Source: Caprimulgus europaeus (lineage: Eukaryota; Chordata; Aves; Caprimulgiformes; Caprimulgidae). Taken from it: a stretch of 64,000 nt of DNA. The notes under the pieces are model-generated. The model ran no database searches. It was not told the DNA's origin and saw nothing but the letters and a program-made list of their open reading frames with translations. Location: assembly GCA_907165065.1 (NCBI GenBank), contig OU015523.1, positions 42,769,702-42,833,701 of the forward strand, in the 5' to 3' direction. A program made the translations under genes and the position numbers. Shown in pieces: positions 14,880-29,140 of this stretch (within the stretch, counting starts at the first letter, position 1; each line of letters starts with the position of its first letter).

Positions 14880-15461
14880 CTTTCAGCAGTATGATTGCTA
14901 AGCTGTGTAAATCAGGTTAGATCGATAATGACATTCTACTGTGAAATAAAGAATTAAAGAAATATTTAGTAAATCAATTGTTATTTGAGAAAAATAATCT
15001 GTACTATTGTACACAATACAATCAAGTGTTAAGCAAGGTATGAATATTTTTTAATTAAAGAATAACCAAGTCCTAAGGATTCCTTTTTAATTTCATTCTG
15101 CCAAAAGACTGCTTTAATCTGCCTGATATCTCTTAAGTCTTGAAACCAAATCTTTGGATGAGTTTTGAACCTATCAAGACTAACTGACAATTCCTCATAA
15201 AAAAATTTCACAATATTGCATTTTTATTCTACAATGTTTATGTTGCAGAGAACTTCAGTAAATTACTGGTCTTCAAAGAGTACAAAAGAAGAGAGGATTT
15301 GGTTAGGTACTAGCTAGGAAGATCATAAAAGTTATGCAATTACTTAGTTTCTGGGTCATCATAGGGTGAAAGAAATGCAACCAGCTACAAAGATCACACT
15401 TTCAAAAAGCAAAGTAGCTTTCTTCTTTGCTTTTGCCTCAAAAACACACCCCAACAACAAC

Positions 15462-15479
15462 AACAACAAAATTCAAACT
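15462..15479. repeat. (CAA)6 microsatellite
   Basis: Six CAA units in tandem within the exon 7-8 intron. Confidence 0.95.
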
Positions 15480-17989
15480 AAAAAACAAAAATTCACAACC
15501 CTCCCTCATAAAGCAACATCTCCCCGCAAAACTTTCCCTTCTTCTGCCTTCTCTATTTACAGCAGACCAAGTTTTCTGTGGGAAATACATCTATGTTTAG
15601 AGAAAAATAAGTTCCTTCAGCTTTTCACAGAGTGACAGTGCTTTGATTTTTCTTTCAATACTGTGGCTGCCAGCCTATGAAGGCACTTAATCAACTCAAC
15701 GGTAGAAGATGCAACTGTCAATTAAAAAAACCAAAAAACGAAACCCAAACCACCAGTTGCTCAGGAACAGGTTTCCAAAAAGCTACTGTGAATTTTAAAG
15801 AAATAAATGAAATTAAATTCATTTTCAGGTGAGATAACAGGTCATCTAGAGAATATTTTCCAGGCCTGAAATGTAGACTGTTTGTAATAACCCATGTACC
15901 ACATCCCCATTCAAAATATACATCCCATAGTTATACCATGACTTTATAGTACAATCCCATGTAATTCATGGCCTAAGTTAAGGACAGTTTTTAAATGGAA
16001 GATATCCAAGAGAAACATGAGGCAGAAAGAAGGATCGCTCATGACTCAGTTCTAGGAGACATTGCTCAGAACATCCTAAATCAAGCTGGCTGGTAAAAGT
16101 GTAATTTTACTTACATAAAAAACAGCAGCCTTGACTTTTTGGCACTATTTCAGTATTGAAAATGTTGGCTGAGTGACTTGGGGAAAAATTTTAACACTGG
16201 TGATCATGTTCTAATGATTTATCTTCTGCCTGACATTTCAGTACTCACACTTATTCATACCTCTAACAATCTTTATAATCCTACGTAATATTGCTATTTT
16301 AGCTCACAGGTAGTTACACCTAGGACTTTCAAAATGTCAATGGAAGTGAATCTTGTGTCATTACCCTTGAACTCTACAGGACTGTTTTACAAGACAAACT
16401 TTCTCCTGTATTGACTTCAACACTTGCAGCTTAAATCTTGACAAAACAGGTATTTTGTGCAGCACTTTGCCAAGCCAGTAAATACAAAAATCTTCAAACT
16501 GGAAAAGTCTATTTAAAAAAAAACCCAACTCATTACAATTATGCCTCAAACACACTGCAAGGTGAGGCAGAAATCATTTACACAGGTGTCTCAAGGCTGT
16601 GGTCTTATGAAGAGACTGCAATTCATTCCTTACTGCTTTTTCCTCCCAAGTAAAGAAACCTTGTTGTAAAGAAACAGTATCTTTTATCATCACTATTCAA
16701 GGAAAACAGAGGAGAATTTATAAGCTTTTTTTCGGTTTTTAGATGTGTATACAGATCATTAAGTAAAGCATCCATTCAAGAACTCCTACTAGGAGGAATG
16801 AAGTGTGTCACATCACAGCTATGTCTTCATTAGCTGGTAATTCAGTTCAGCAGAGAGTTGAACAACAGATAGAAACACCTGTCGCTTAGGCTCATGCATT
16901 GATACCACACAAGGTATTCAGAATCTACTTAGGATCCACTCTTCAGAATAGATTTAGTTTTGTCCTTTAGGCTAAATGTTGTCTTTGTCCCATTCCTGCA
17001 GCATACTCATACTGTCTGAAAGATTCGTTAGACCTCCTGGAGCATATCTGTTGCATGCTCAGAGTGGAGATTTTAATGTTATTTCTTCTGAAAGGCCTCT
17101 CTTCCTTGAGAACTAACAGCAACCCACAAAATCAACCAGTGCACAGTAAGTGGGGACACTGGGAGCACCCCCTTCAAAGTTACACTCCTGCTGGAGATGC
17201 ACTGCATGCTATTACTTTAGAAAATCCTCTTTTCTAGTGAAAAACTAAATTATGAAATAGCCTTAGTTGAAGAATACATTCGTTTTGTGAATTAGAAGAA
17301 TCTCTTCAACACAGTCCAAAAGGGCTACTCAACAAGAAGGCTGTCATCTCTTGCTGGACCAATACACCCTTTAGATTTGTTACTTCCAAACAAAAGAGAG
17401 AAGACATGAAGCAGAAAGCTCAGCTTGCTCTAATGCAACAGGAACATCAGAAAGAAGCTCTTATGGGGCAGTGACCTATGAGGAATCCTGCTCTCTCACA
17501 GTTAAAGTTTCAGAGCTCAGATGCTTTGAAATGCAGGGCTGATATGTTGGGAGAGATGACTCCTAATGCTGAAAAGTAAGATCCAAACTCCAATGGGCTT
17601 TGTAGCTGGACATGAAACATCTCCAATAGCAAACACAAAAAGCAAAACTGTGGTTACAAAAACCTACTATGTCACATTAATGTGGCTAGCACTGCCATGT
17701 TACTGTGTTTAGTAAAAAGACAAGTGCTTCTCTGTGATCTTTCAGGAAAGTCTCAGACAAAAAGTTGTGCCAATGTCTCACTTGGAGGAGCAGAATTGGA
17801 AAGGTGTCCACAAAATTTTGTTCAAAGGGAACAGATTTTGGCTTCTTACTCTTTCCTAGAAGTTAAATCTTATTACAAATAGTAAACATGCCAACATCAA
17901 CAGGTCAGATCACATCTGCACCATCGTGACCTTGCTCTGGCCATGCTGCTTAGAAGTTTCTCTTCCCATCTATCAGAATCATACTTTTT

Positions 17990-18004
17990 TTGTTGTTGTT
18001 GTTG
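17990..18004. repeat. (TTG)5 microsatellite
   Basis: Five TTG units in tandem within the exon 7-8 intron. Confidence 0.95.
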
Positions 18005-19486
18005 CTAAAAGAAGCAGCTAGCAACTGTCTGTTTAAAAGCAGGAGACACCTTACTTCCTCTAAGGTTTTGCTCATTTTCACAAATACTTTAAACACACAG
18101 GAGGTTTTTCCTTAGATAGCAGACTGCAGTTTCTCAGTCTGCTGTGAGCACCTCCAGGGTTACAGTGAATGAAAGAGTCAGTAACGAAAGCAGAAAAGTC
18201 ATCATGACTGAAGCTTCCTGACGTGACTTTAAATTATAGTCATGAATCACAAAAGATAAGAGTTTTGAGGGAATGCATTAAGATTTTATTTTTATCTTTG
18301 CCTCTGGGAAATTAAATCCAATATTAGTAATTCATGGAGGCAAATGGTTCCTTTTTTAATCTGAGAGAAATTCAATGGTAAAAACCATTCTCTTTCTTTC
18401 ATATAATTTCTAGATTAAGCTGTTTTTCTTTAGTTTTGCTATTTTCACTGATGATATCTGTAGCTGTAGGTCTGGCTCCCTAGATTTTTTTTATTTCAAG
18501 ATTTAAATTCCTTATGTTTTCCTTATTCTGAGATGGCTGGCATTCACAGAAGTTCTACAACAGATATTATCTATTGGGTATAACACATGGATATCCTGCC
18601 TGCAGTAGAAGAAAAGAGAAAGAAAAAAGGCTATCAAATTGCAGTTCCTATGAAGGGATGAAAATAATATTTCTATTTTATTGAGATGTTAACAGAACCT
18701 TACTGCAGATTAGAGGCAGTAGCTGTAAATACTATGTAGATAGTTCATACTTTCCACAGTATGACACATTAGCAGGACAAAACAAACATTTCTGACAGTT
18801 TCATTTTAAGAAGATGCCTTTGAAAGGAATTGCCTAACCATTATGGAACAGTTCAGTGTTGTTTAGTGGCTTGTTTCAAGTTTATTGACAATTATGGATA
18901 GAAGCCTTTCCCCCTAAAATGATCATTTTGCTCAGTTCCTAACAGAGCCAGTTCTCTAAATATGGTGCACAAAGAAAGGAGGTTGTATTTCAAAGGCAGT
19001 TGCAAAGTAGTCTATTATGCTCCACTTGCTGTTTAACACCTTGAATGAGAGTTAGTACATCAGTAATAAGTGTTCCTTTCTATAAACATTACTCGGAAGT
19101 TCATGCAGATATACATGGTTATTTGTCAATGTGAAGGGATGTCCTCATTTCCATGCATTTATTTATTACAAAATAAAACTTGATGGATGGAAAATATAAA
19201 AGCTGTTTGTCTAATACTGCAGCAAACTCCAGCATATCAGCCTACATATAATAAAGACATTTATCTTTTATGCACAGAGCAAGGTAACTCCAAGGCACTT
19301 CCCATCTTGATCAACTGCAGCATTTTAGGTGTCTTGCAAGAACAAATCAAAAATGATTCCCCTGGTCCTCAACTGGGAACAAGTCTTTCAATTCTGAGGT
19401 AAACAAGCACAAGCATTTCTGCTGTCCGACATGCTATTGGTCCTCAACAGCCAACTAGCACACTTTTGCAAGCAAAATATAATCTA

Positions 19487-19624
<138 letters not shown>

Positions 19625-20681
19625 CTAAGAAAAAGACATCATGGGAAAGAAATTTTAAAGTGTTTCACAAACCATCACCATCCAAACATAACTTGCATAT
19701 CTCTAAAAGAAAAGGTGGGGCTTTTTTCTTTCTTTTTTTTTTTTTTTAAGATTTGTGGACTTTTACTCTATGCCATGAGGCATTTGTCTTTGGATAGGAA
19801 AGTGCTTTCTGATACACTTCAAGAACAACATCCCAAATGATTCTGGTCCAAATTAGTAACAGCAAACTAAAACTTTTACCACAGTCATCTGCATAAATAC
19901 TCCACAGTTTTTTAATACACTCCTTCAACCACAACTATAACAACACCAGATTACAAAAAAACCCAGAATCACAAATTGCCTTAGGATGATCGATACTTCC
20001 ATTTTGCTTTGGAAGCTACAGAAGACTTTAAAAGATCTGCAGTCACTGGTAGACAATGCCGCAAACATAACTTTCAAACTGATAACCAGTGCTCTGAAGT
20101 GTGCCTGCAAAATGCCTCTAAGACTTTCAAGTTGCCTCACTCATCTCAGTGAACAGGTCAGATATAAAACACAATGATGAAAACTTAAGTCAACTTTGTT
20201 AGCTATCCCACTTCTTTCAAAAATACATGGAAAATGAGGGATAGCTTACAAACACAGAAGTTCCTGCATGGGTATTCTAAGACACTGTCTCAGACTTTTC
20301 ATCAAGTCATAATTCAAACATTTTAACAGCATCCACTAAGACAGTGAGAGGAGGAAAAAAGGAGAGATAATTGGCATATACTGAGCATTCAACAACTTCT
20401 GAGGAAACTCCTTTCCCCCAAAATGGTTCATAGAAAGCAAGTAAATATTTAGCACTTCAGTAAAGATTATCTCCATAATCTACTTTTTCTCCTTTTAATC
20501 AGAGTGACACAAAGAAGTTTGTTCCTAGCAGAGGGACAGGGTGCACTCACTGGTGATGAAGTATGGTAAAGAAGCAAAGAAGATGTATCAGGCTGTGACC
20601 AGAATTCACAGACATTTCATTTTGGTAGTGGGGAGAAGGAAGTACTCTTCACTTAACAAAGTGGATGATATCCCCAGTAAG

Positions 20682-20740
20682 AAAAAAAAAAAAAAAAAAA
20701 AAAAAGAAAAGAAAAAGAAAAAAAAAGGGCGGGGGGGGGG
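20682..20740. repeat. A24 run, A/G tract and G10 run
   Basis: 24 A residues (20682-20705), then AAAG-type units, then GGGC and ten G residues (20731-20740). This is a low-complexity tract, and homopolymers of this length are also prone to sequencing error. The ORF reading a run of Lys residues through it is not a gene. Confidence 0.95.
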
Positions 20741-21024
20741 ACTCTACCAGTGTTTCAGGAGAAGGGGTTCAAAACTAAACTCCTACTTTGCCCTGCACAG
20801 TACATGGCAGTAATGGCATCAAATCCAGCTGTCATGTTGGGCTGTCACAGCTAGAAGACAACAAAGCAAGAATCTGCTCATTACTGCACAGATAGGAAGC
20901 CTCCGGTATCATTCTTCAACTTTCAGGTCCCCTGAGCACCTTCAGCAATTTTTAATGATTGTCTCCGTGCACGAGGTTTCCTGTTTAATTCAGTTACCTC
21001 AAATATAGAATGGCAATTTCTTAC

Positions 21025-21125
21025 ACATTCATCCTCACAACACCCCTGTGAGGTAGGGAAACACTAATATAGATACACTGAACAGGCAGGATAACAAGCC
21101 ACACAAGAAGCTGAGGTACATTGGT
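21025..21125 (+). mobile_element. MIR-like SINE (CORE-SINE) relic
   Basis: The phrase 'atcctcacaacacccctgtg' followed by 'aggtaggg' (21031-21058) closely matches the MIR segment 'cctcacaacaaccctgtgaggtagg'. It is followed by a degenerate '...aagctgaggtac' (21109-21120), comparable to MIR 'gaaactgaggc'. This is an ancient amniote repeat and the ends are unclear. Confidence 0.6.
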
Positions 21126-23218
21126 ATCTGTTATTTGCTACTCATACTGCCCCGAACCAACACAAACCAGAGCCTAAATCCCTCTCAGGATCTGGACCTA
21201 ACCGACCTGACCACACACCCTGCAACAGGGCAAGAGCTGAAACCACAGTGACTTCACGGTGACAGGAACTATGAGTCAGGTCCCTGCACAGAGCAATTTC
21301 TGAAGATAGTCACATCTTTGTTTTTATTGACAGTGAGTTACTGCTTTCGACTTAAAACGTCAGGGTGAGAGCAGAGGATAAATTCACACACTTAATGGTT
21401 ACACAGTGTCTAGTTTTGTGCAAAGCATTATTCTGAAGGATAGTAAGGTCATCCAAGTACGGTATTGTGGCTGAGTGCACTCACATCTAATCTAGTCTTT
21501 TCTAGAAATGAAAAAGACTTTGAAGAAGCAAAAAAGGAGAAATAATTTCTGCAAAATTTTCTTTAAAGGTTAAGATCAAGATTTTGCACGCTTTGAGAAA
21601 GAGAGGGAAGCCGCAAAAAAACCAAAAAACAACACATGCAAAATTAATAAAAGTTACACTAGTACTAAGCCACATTAATTTTGCAAGAGTCAACATAATT
21701 CTGTTTACAAAGTAGCTTTTAAATGGGGAGAGGGAACATTTTGCAACAGAAAGATGAGCTACCTTTCCACTCACGTTCCTCCATGCCTTGTTTTAAGTGA
21801 ACAATATATGTGAAATGGTATAGAGAAAAGAATGTTTCTGGTTTATTGTTTGATCTGGAATGGAAATAGAATACTACAGACATTTACAGGCTTTCCCCTC
21901 TCTGGCTGCACAATATCAACAGTACTTTTAGTGATCAAGAATACAGGGGAGATTAGTGGGTGTGTTGTTCATCTGTACTGAAAAAAATTGGCAGATACAC
22001 ATTTTAGGTATCCACAGATAATGTCATGGTCCCTATGAACTTACAAGAATCAGTTAGGTCAAATAAAAGGAAAGATAATTCAATTAATATGATTAAAATA
22101 ACCATAAGGTAACCACTTCAGGAACCAAGAACAAATGTATGCTTCAACTAAAGATTGGGTAACTCATGCTTAATTACATCACAGATTGTCCTTCCTGATC
22201 AGTTACGTGTACAAGTCTGATTTGAAACTATACATTTTATCTTGGTGCAAAATATTACTCAGCTAAGGGTTAGAAAAGAGACCTTGCATCTTTTTGTTTT
22301 CTTTCTTTTCCTTCTATTTAAAAAAAAAAATGAAAATAGAATCTGATATACTTTTAAAATATTTTACACAATACTGGATGGAAAAGAAAACAAAATACTA
22401 GTTCCATTTTATCACACACATAACTGAATTTTTACTCTTTCATTGTGACATCATCTTAATGGAGTCCACCAAAGTTGCACATGCCTCTCTAACCCCAAAC
22501 AGTTCTCAGGACCCTGTTCATAATATTTTTTCCCAGCTCCTCCAATATTTCAAGACAAATAATTCAGGAGAAACATTAAGAACAGTAGCACACTGGATTC
22601 CTGTAAAATACTTTCTAGCTAGGCAGCCAGCAGTGCGCCTTTAACCAGCTGCCACACTCTGCTGTATCTACAACTTGTATTTTATGAATGGTTTTTCACA
22701 TGACAGACTCATCTTGTGTTTGCTTCAGGAAGAGCCCAGAACAGTCAGTCTCATGTTCTGGTGGAAGGCAATCACCCTTGCGTTTCTGAATCTAGCAAGC
22801 TAGGTGAATAGCTGCTACTTGAAACCCCTACCTGAACTGACTGGGATTAAAATGGTAACATGAACAGGAAAAATTGAAGTTCAGGATTAACCCTTGCCAT
22901 AGTTATCTGATAGTCTGCTTTATATTAAAAAAATAAAATAGAAAGGGATTGTTGAAGAAAAACTTCCCAAGGAAAAGTAGTAGCTATTACTTGATTACCT
23001 GCTTTTTGTCTAAAAAAAGACATAAAGTATTGTGCTTTATTAAATACACCCACTGTTTTCAAGCAAGTAGTAATATTTTTAAGTCTGTTTCCCGGCAAAA
23101 GATAGTACCTAAGATATTCAGTTTTGTCTCTTTCTAGCACATCAATAGTAAAAGCACACAAAATTCAATTCTGTTTAATGACACAGATAAAAAAATTTCC
23201 AAGTGTGTCCCCCCTAAC

Positions 23219-23255
23219 AAAAAAAAAAAAAGAAAAAAGAAAAAAAGAAAAAAAA
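23219..23255. repeat. A-rich tract with scattered G
   Basis: A runs separated by single G residues, as seen in old poly(A)-derived low-complexity DNA. Confidence 0.9.
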
Positions 23256-24464
23256 GTGATTACTCATTGAAGCATGCTGGTGATTGCAAAACTGACATTA
23301 ACCCATTTCAGAGCTTTTTAGAACAATTTTCTTCTCTGACAACTCCCTTTCCACCCTTACTTCACAACCACTGCAGACTGTATCTCCCCCTGTAGCAAAA
23401 CTCACTAGAGAACACGTGTATGCAGCCAGTCACTAACCACACCTGGACAACACATCAGAGGTAAAGGAAAAAAAAGAAAGAAAAAAAACCCCACCCACCC
23501 GTAACATTGCTTTATTCAGTACACAAGAGTTTTCTCCCAACACACTCTAATAACATTTTCTGCTTGCCAGGTTATTTAGTCTGTTTTTCTGATAGGTGTT
23601 AATTACGTTTAATATCCAGAAGGCATTGTAAACCATGTAACATGATTACCTTTTCCTTCTGTGTTACGGTATTAGTCTGACAATTTACATTTACCTCTGA
23701 CTGATACTTACATTTCCACAAAAAAAAGTCAAACACAGTGAAGAAACTGTTTGTGCTGATTAAAATGTCCTGATAGTGCTCCAATGTGTTTTAAGTTGTA
23801 AAAACAACAGCCATTTTCTCAATTTAATCTTGTATTTACCACTTGAGTTTAGAAAAATAGCATTGTTTTCCAAACTTTTTATTTCTTTCTCTTCTCCTTT
23901 CCCTTTTCTCTCCCTGATCTACTTTAGTTCCTCAGATATTAAATTTGAGACGTTAAATATTGTTTATGCTAGATGACAAAAAAGCTTTCCCAGTTAGCAG
24001 CCATCCTTGTCCTTTTCCTTCTACTTGAAGTCTTTTCATCTTTATAGAAGATTTTTTTTTTATTGATCTGTAGAGTCAGCACAGAATAATCATGTGGGTG
24101 AAAAATCCAGAAGAAAGTTGACAATAATCCATTTTTCCACCTCCACCATTGCACAGATCCTGGAAGAAGGTCCAGAAGTTATCAAGCTTCACATTCATCC
24201 AAGTGCTCCCGATGTGCAGTGGATATTCACAACTCCAGGCTTCACCATCAGTTCTTAAACTGACAAAGTTAGCACTCAACAGGCAGTACTGATATGCATT
24301 CACTGTATCTTAATTGAAAGATTTAGTTTAAAAAACAAACAGCCTAGCAACCCAAAACCAAAGCTTTCATACAGAGCATCAACAGCAACTTGACAATGAC
24401 CTGTTAGTAAGACTGACACTGTAACAAACTGAAAGATATATCCTCCAGCACAAATATACCATGC

Positions 24465-24800
24465 TTAGTTCCTGCTCTGGAGAGCTCACAATCTAGAGGA
24501 TGCAGCACAGTACAGGGGCAACAGAATAGTGGCATACATGCAAGGATGAAGGGAAAAAAAAAAAGACCATATCAAATAGCATTGTATCCTTCTAAGGCTT
24601 GTACACTGCACAGTTAGTATTTTCCATTTTTTAAAAATATATATAATAATTTTTATGGCATTGACATAGTAGTTCTCAGTCAGCATGAAGACCCTGTTCA
24701 GCTGTTTCACAAAGATACATTAAAAGAAAAAATCCTGCCTTAAGATCTTCCAGTTTAAGCAGACAAGACAGAGAGTATAAAACAGAGGCACAAAGAGGGA
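24465..24800 (+). mobile_element. Possible pieces of an ancient SINE/L2-type repeat
   Basis: The phrase 'agttcctgctctggagagctcacaatctagag' (24469-24500) resembles a widespread amniote repeat phrase 'gtccctgctctggggagcttacaatctaa'. The phrases 'agacaagacagagag' and 'agaggcacaaagaggg' (about 24760-24799) resemble the part that normally follows. About 250 unrelated bases lie between them, so this is tentative. Confidence 0.35.
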
Positions 24801-26137
24801 GGAGATACTCTGTCTGATCAGCTACCCAGCAGGAACAGACTCACAAAACACATTCTTATTTACAAAAATACTGTTCAACAGTTTTCAGTCACTGGGAGTT
24901 GACACTACCCTACAGAAAGACTTAAATGAGGAAAAAAAAAACAATCACAAGACAGAAAGGAAAATAATGAAGGGCTCAGACAAAATTGGACAGAACTCCA
25001 AAAAAAGGTGCTTGAGAGAAAGGAGAAAAACATTTATTCATTACAGCAGAAGGCAGAATTTTGAAAGGTTGACTGCAGTGAGCTGGTGGAAGAGATAAAA
25101 TTACAGGAGAAAGAAAGGGAGGAGAGAACCCATGAAAAGCTGAAATCCTGGAGGACCAGTTTGAAATGGATTCATCGATAAAAAAGTAAGCCAGTGGAGG
25201 AAGGGGAAACAAATAGAAGACTAAAACAAAGGATGGGGAAATATTTACTCATCCAAATGTTTGGCTTTTTCTCCTATTTTAATTGTGATTTGCTGAAAGA
25301 GTGGAAAATTAATTTAGCATAGAATTGCTCCAAATACCTTGGCATACCAAACTAAACCAAACTCAACAACAACCAACCCACAAACCAAAATACTCTCCAA
25401 AATTACACCATCAAAACCCTACTGCAAAGAGCACAGCAGTAGTTCTTTTTATTAAGGAAAACTGAATGAGAGTAAACTTGGTCAGAAGTTGCAAAAGCTA
25501 TTTCATTAGGCAAAAAATGGGTAACTGTATTTTGATCACCTTCTACTACCTCCAAGAACCGTGGGAAGAGATATTACTAGTGATGTAAAGTGGTAGAGCT
25601 GTAATTGCTATCAGTGTTGCTTTTTTCCATGCAGTGGGTGTTGGATACTTAAGCAAACAAAAGATCCATGGTCAACTCTTGAACAACAAACATGAGATGG
25701 CTGCACTGAGCCTTCAAAAGCACCTGATTAAGCATGCAGAGTTCTTCCAATAAAATTCAATAAGCTACTTCTCAGTAGTGCTGTAGAGCCCTTGAATAAC
25801 TTATAAAATAGCTTTATATCCCAGAGATACTATGAAGCATATTCCAGAATTTGACAGGTTTTGTGCATAAGCCCACGCAAACTTCTTGGTTGAGTTGATC
25901 TTAGTAATTTAAATCCCTTCGGATTTCAAGATCCTAGAACAATCTGAACCATTTTTCAGAAACTTGTATAAATGGCAAGAACTTCTCACTCATTTCTTCC
26001 TGTTCGCTAAACTCTTTGCATACCTTGGTCAGCCTTACAAAATACATCCCTGTTGGCCCAGCTGCATGAGAAACCAAACTAGCTGGAGAAAACAAACTAT
26101 TTTCAGACGTTAAAATAAAAAAGGCTAAAATGTCCTA

Positions 26138-26341
<204 letters not shown>

Positions 26342-29026
26342 CTATGAAGAAAAAATAAAATAAAATGTTACAATAAGCATACCACTGCTAACTATTTGCA
26401 TATTAATTCACAATTTAAAGCACTGCATTTTTAAAGTATGTATTAAATCAGATTGCTGAATCTACAAGGCAGAGGGAATGAAGGAGGAGGTGGAAAGGCC
26501 TCAGTCAGCAGCACAGTACAAAATTTGTTTTTTGTGATGACCCCAAATGGACACAGCATCAGATCAGGGAAGAACAAGAGGCAGATGCTTTTGCATCTGA
26601 GGAGGGAGAAAAAGGAACTGTGTGAGCTGCTCTTAGGGTTAGGTGCCCTGCTTCTGAGCTGTGCTCAGGCACACAGGCAGCACGTGGTGACCTCCAACCC
26701 CCCTCTCTGCCCACATCTTCTGCAAAGACATTAAGTGCCCCCAAAACCCCAATAATTTCCGTTGAACATGCAGATGTTCAGCACAGATGAAAATCAGGCT
26801 CTTAGCAATGATGAGTAACTCCATTAACTCTGAAGTTTATTCTATACTAATAAAACATGCTAATTGCCTTTGGATCGAGTTTCTCATGTTCGTCTGCTGC
26901 CAACCATGATTTACTATAGCAGGCATGAAGATTACAATAAATAACCACTTCACGATGGGATAATTCTTAAACCTGTTGTCCTTGGCAGCCTCTTCATAGG
27001 AAGACAGCAATTTTTAAACAATTTCTAAAAAGGCTGGGACTGTCAAATGGGCACTCATCTCTTACTCTGAACACCCTTTTCTCAGAAGCAGGAAAGCTGT
27101 GAGTTTTTCCTATAATTCTCTCATATTTCTGTAAGCAAGTGATTTTTGAGAGTTTCAAACATTTTCCATGAAGTTCCCTTTCCGCAACTAAAACTGATTT
27201 CTCGGTTCAGGTTTCCAAATGCATGTTTTGTCAGCAAATTCAGGGATTAGGACATTCTTCTGGTCCCAAAACTGTGGGTACCTCCAAAACCAATTAAGAA
27301 CCAGCTTAACTACTCTCAAATTCAAAAGATGAAAGCTAACCAGTCTCCTCAAATGACTGAAACAACTGCACACAACTGCTGCACCAACCACTCTTTCCAG
27401 ATTGCAAAGCATACTTCTTAAAGTAAAAAATATCTACAACAATGCTATGGGAAAATATAAAACTGGATATAACCTCATTGTCAAATCACCATTATAATTC
27501 CAAATGTCAAACTTCAAATATCTTATGTCGAAAGAAAAGTAAAAAAAACTTAAGTGATAAAAGCAAAAAAAAAAAAAATCCAGCGACTGAAATCTTAATC
27601 CTGTTACAGACCATTACATCAGGATTTTCTCCTCTTTAAATTATTTACAGTTGGAAGTGTAGGTTTTTATATAGGTAGCTTATTTTATTGAACAATAAGG
27701 TTTCAGAATGAGTAAACAAATCCAAATCAAATGGAAAAGAAACAAAAATTCGTATTACCACCATGACCTTCTTCCAGAGGCACTACCTTCAGGCACAGAC
27801 ACATACATCCGCACACACACCCCCGCTCCCCACTACCCCTTCTGCTTTATCTGTATTTCATGGTGCAGAATCATTACTACAAAAAGGAAGTCAAGAAATG
27901 TATAAAATGGGGTTAAGGATGCTTTGTGCTTTACCTGAATCAGGAAGAAGTGAAAAAGTGAAGTAGTGAACTTTACTGCAAAATTGTGGTTTTTATGGCT
28001 TTTTGGATACATGAAAATTGCTTTGAGCTGACATTTATAAAAGGTAAAAATGATATAAAAATCCATAATAAAAAATGAAAGCTCATGTTTGTTTGGGCTT
28101 TTTAATATAATGCTGGCATGTTATTGGTATTTCCATCTCTCTTCTAACTGCACTGAAAATTAGTGAAAAATTACTTTTGGAAAATTACAGAACACAGTTC
28201 TCCACATACAAAGTGAAGAAACACATTACAAATCATTCTCTGGTGATGAAAACTGAATTTTTCATATATCTTTAGACTTGTATTCACCCACCTACTGTTC
28301 CTATTAATCTCTTCTGAAACTACTAAATTTATGGGGTCCTTCGCAGTTTCAGAGAAACTTCTATTTACAATGAATTAATTTTTTTTTCTTATTCTCAACT
28401 GTTGCACTGCAGAGAGATTCCCAAAGGCACAGAGAAGGAGGGTTCCTACCGCTTAACACAAGGCACACCATTTCAAGTTCACAGACGTGACTCCTCATTT
28501 AAAAAAAGGCCTCGGCTGCCTTGACAGATGACAGGGAAAGGAGTACAGCAAGTCCAGGATGTGGCATGGAAGAGAAGCTTAAGCTGAGATGCATTAAATA
28601 GCTCCCTGGAGAGGATGCTCTCCCTCTGCCTCTCCATCAGAGGAGTCCAGACAGTCTATACAGTAAGCCTATGGAGATCGGCATTCCAATAAGGTTATAT
28701 CGGTTACCAAGATCTCCAAGTTACCATGATTAAAAAAAATCTGCCATACACATCTCTGCATTTCTAAAAGGTTATTGTCATCTGGGATTTGCAGCTTTCT
28801 TTCCACCTTAGATATTCATACTGTTGTCCAACAGCACAACATCATGCCCATGCTAAGCACAATAAATGAGCCAGAGCAAAGTCTCTAGAGAAGACTCTAT
28901 GATTAGAGGATGCTCTTTCCGATTAAGGCTTCAAATTCTATGACCTTCCCAAAATGTAAAAACTCATTCAACATGTGGGGATGCATACATAACTGTCTTC
29001 CTAGAAAAAAACTATACTTAGGGGCA

Positions 29027-29067
29027 AAACTATTATAAAATTATTATAAATGCATTATTATAAAATC
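29027..29067. repeat. Imperfect ATTATAAA tandem units beside the CR1 5' edge
   Basis: Three imperfect copies of attataaa within 41 bases, about 75 bases before recognisable CR1 sequence. Confidence 0.75.
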
Positions 29068-29140
29068 TTTGCCACTTCATAGGTACCTAGATCTCACCAG
29101 GGTGAAGACAAAAGTTCAAGACAGAGAACTTTTCTGTCTT

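Noticed and set aside
20541..20813. ORF ending in poly-Lys, as a retrocopy with a poly(A) tail
   Set aside because: The Lys run is just the A24 tract. No polyadenylation signal, no recognisable parent gene and no target-site duplication were seen.
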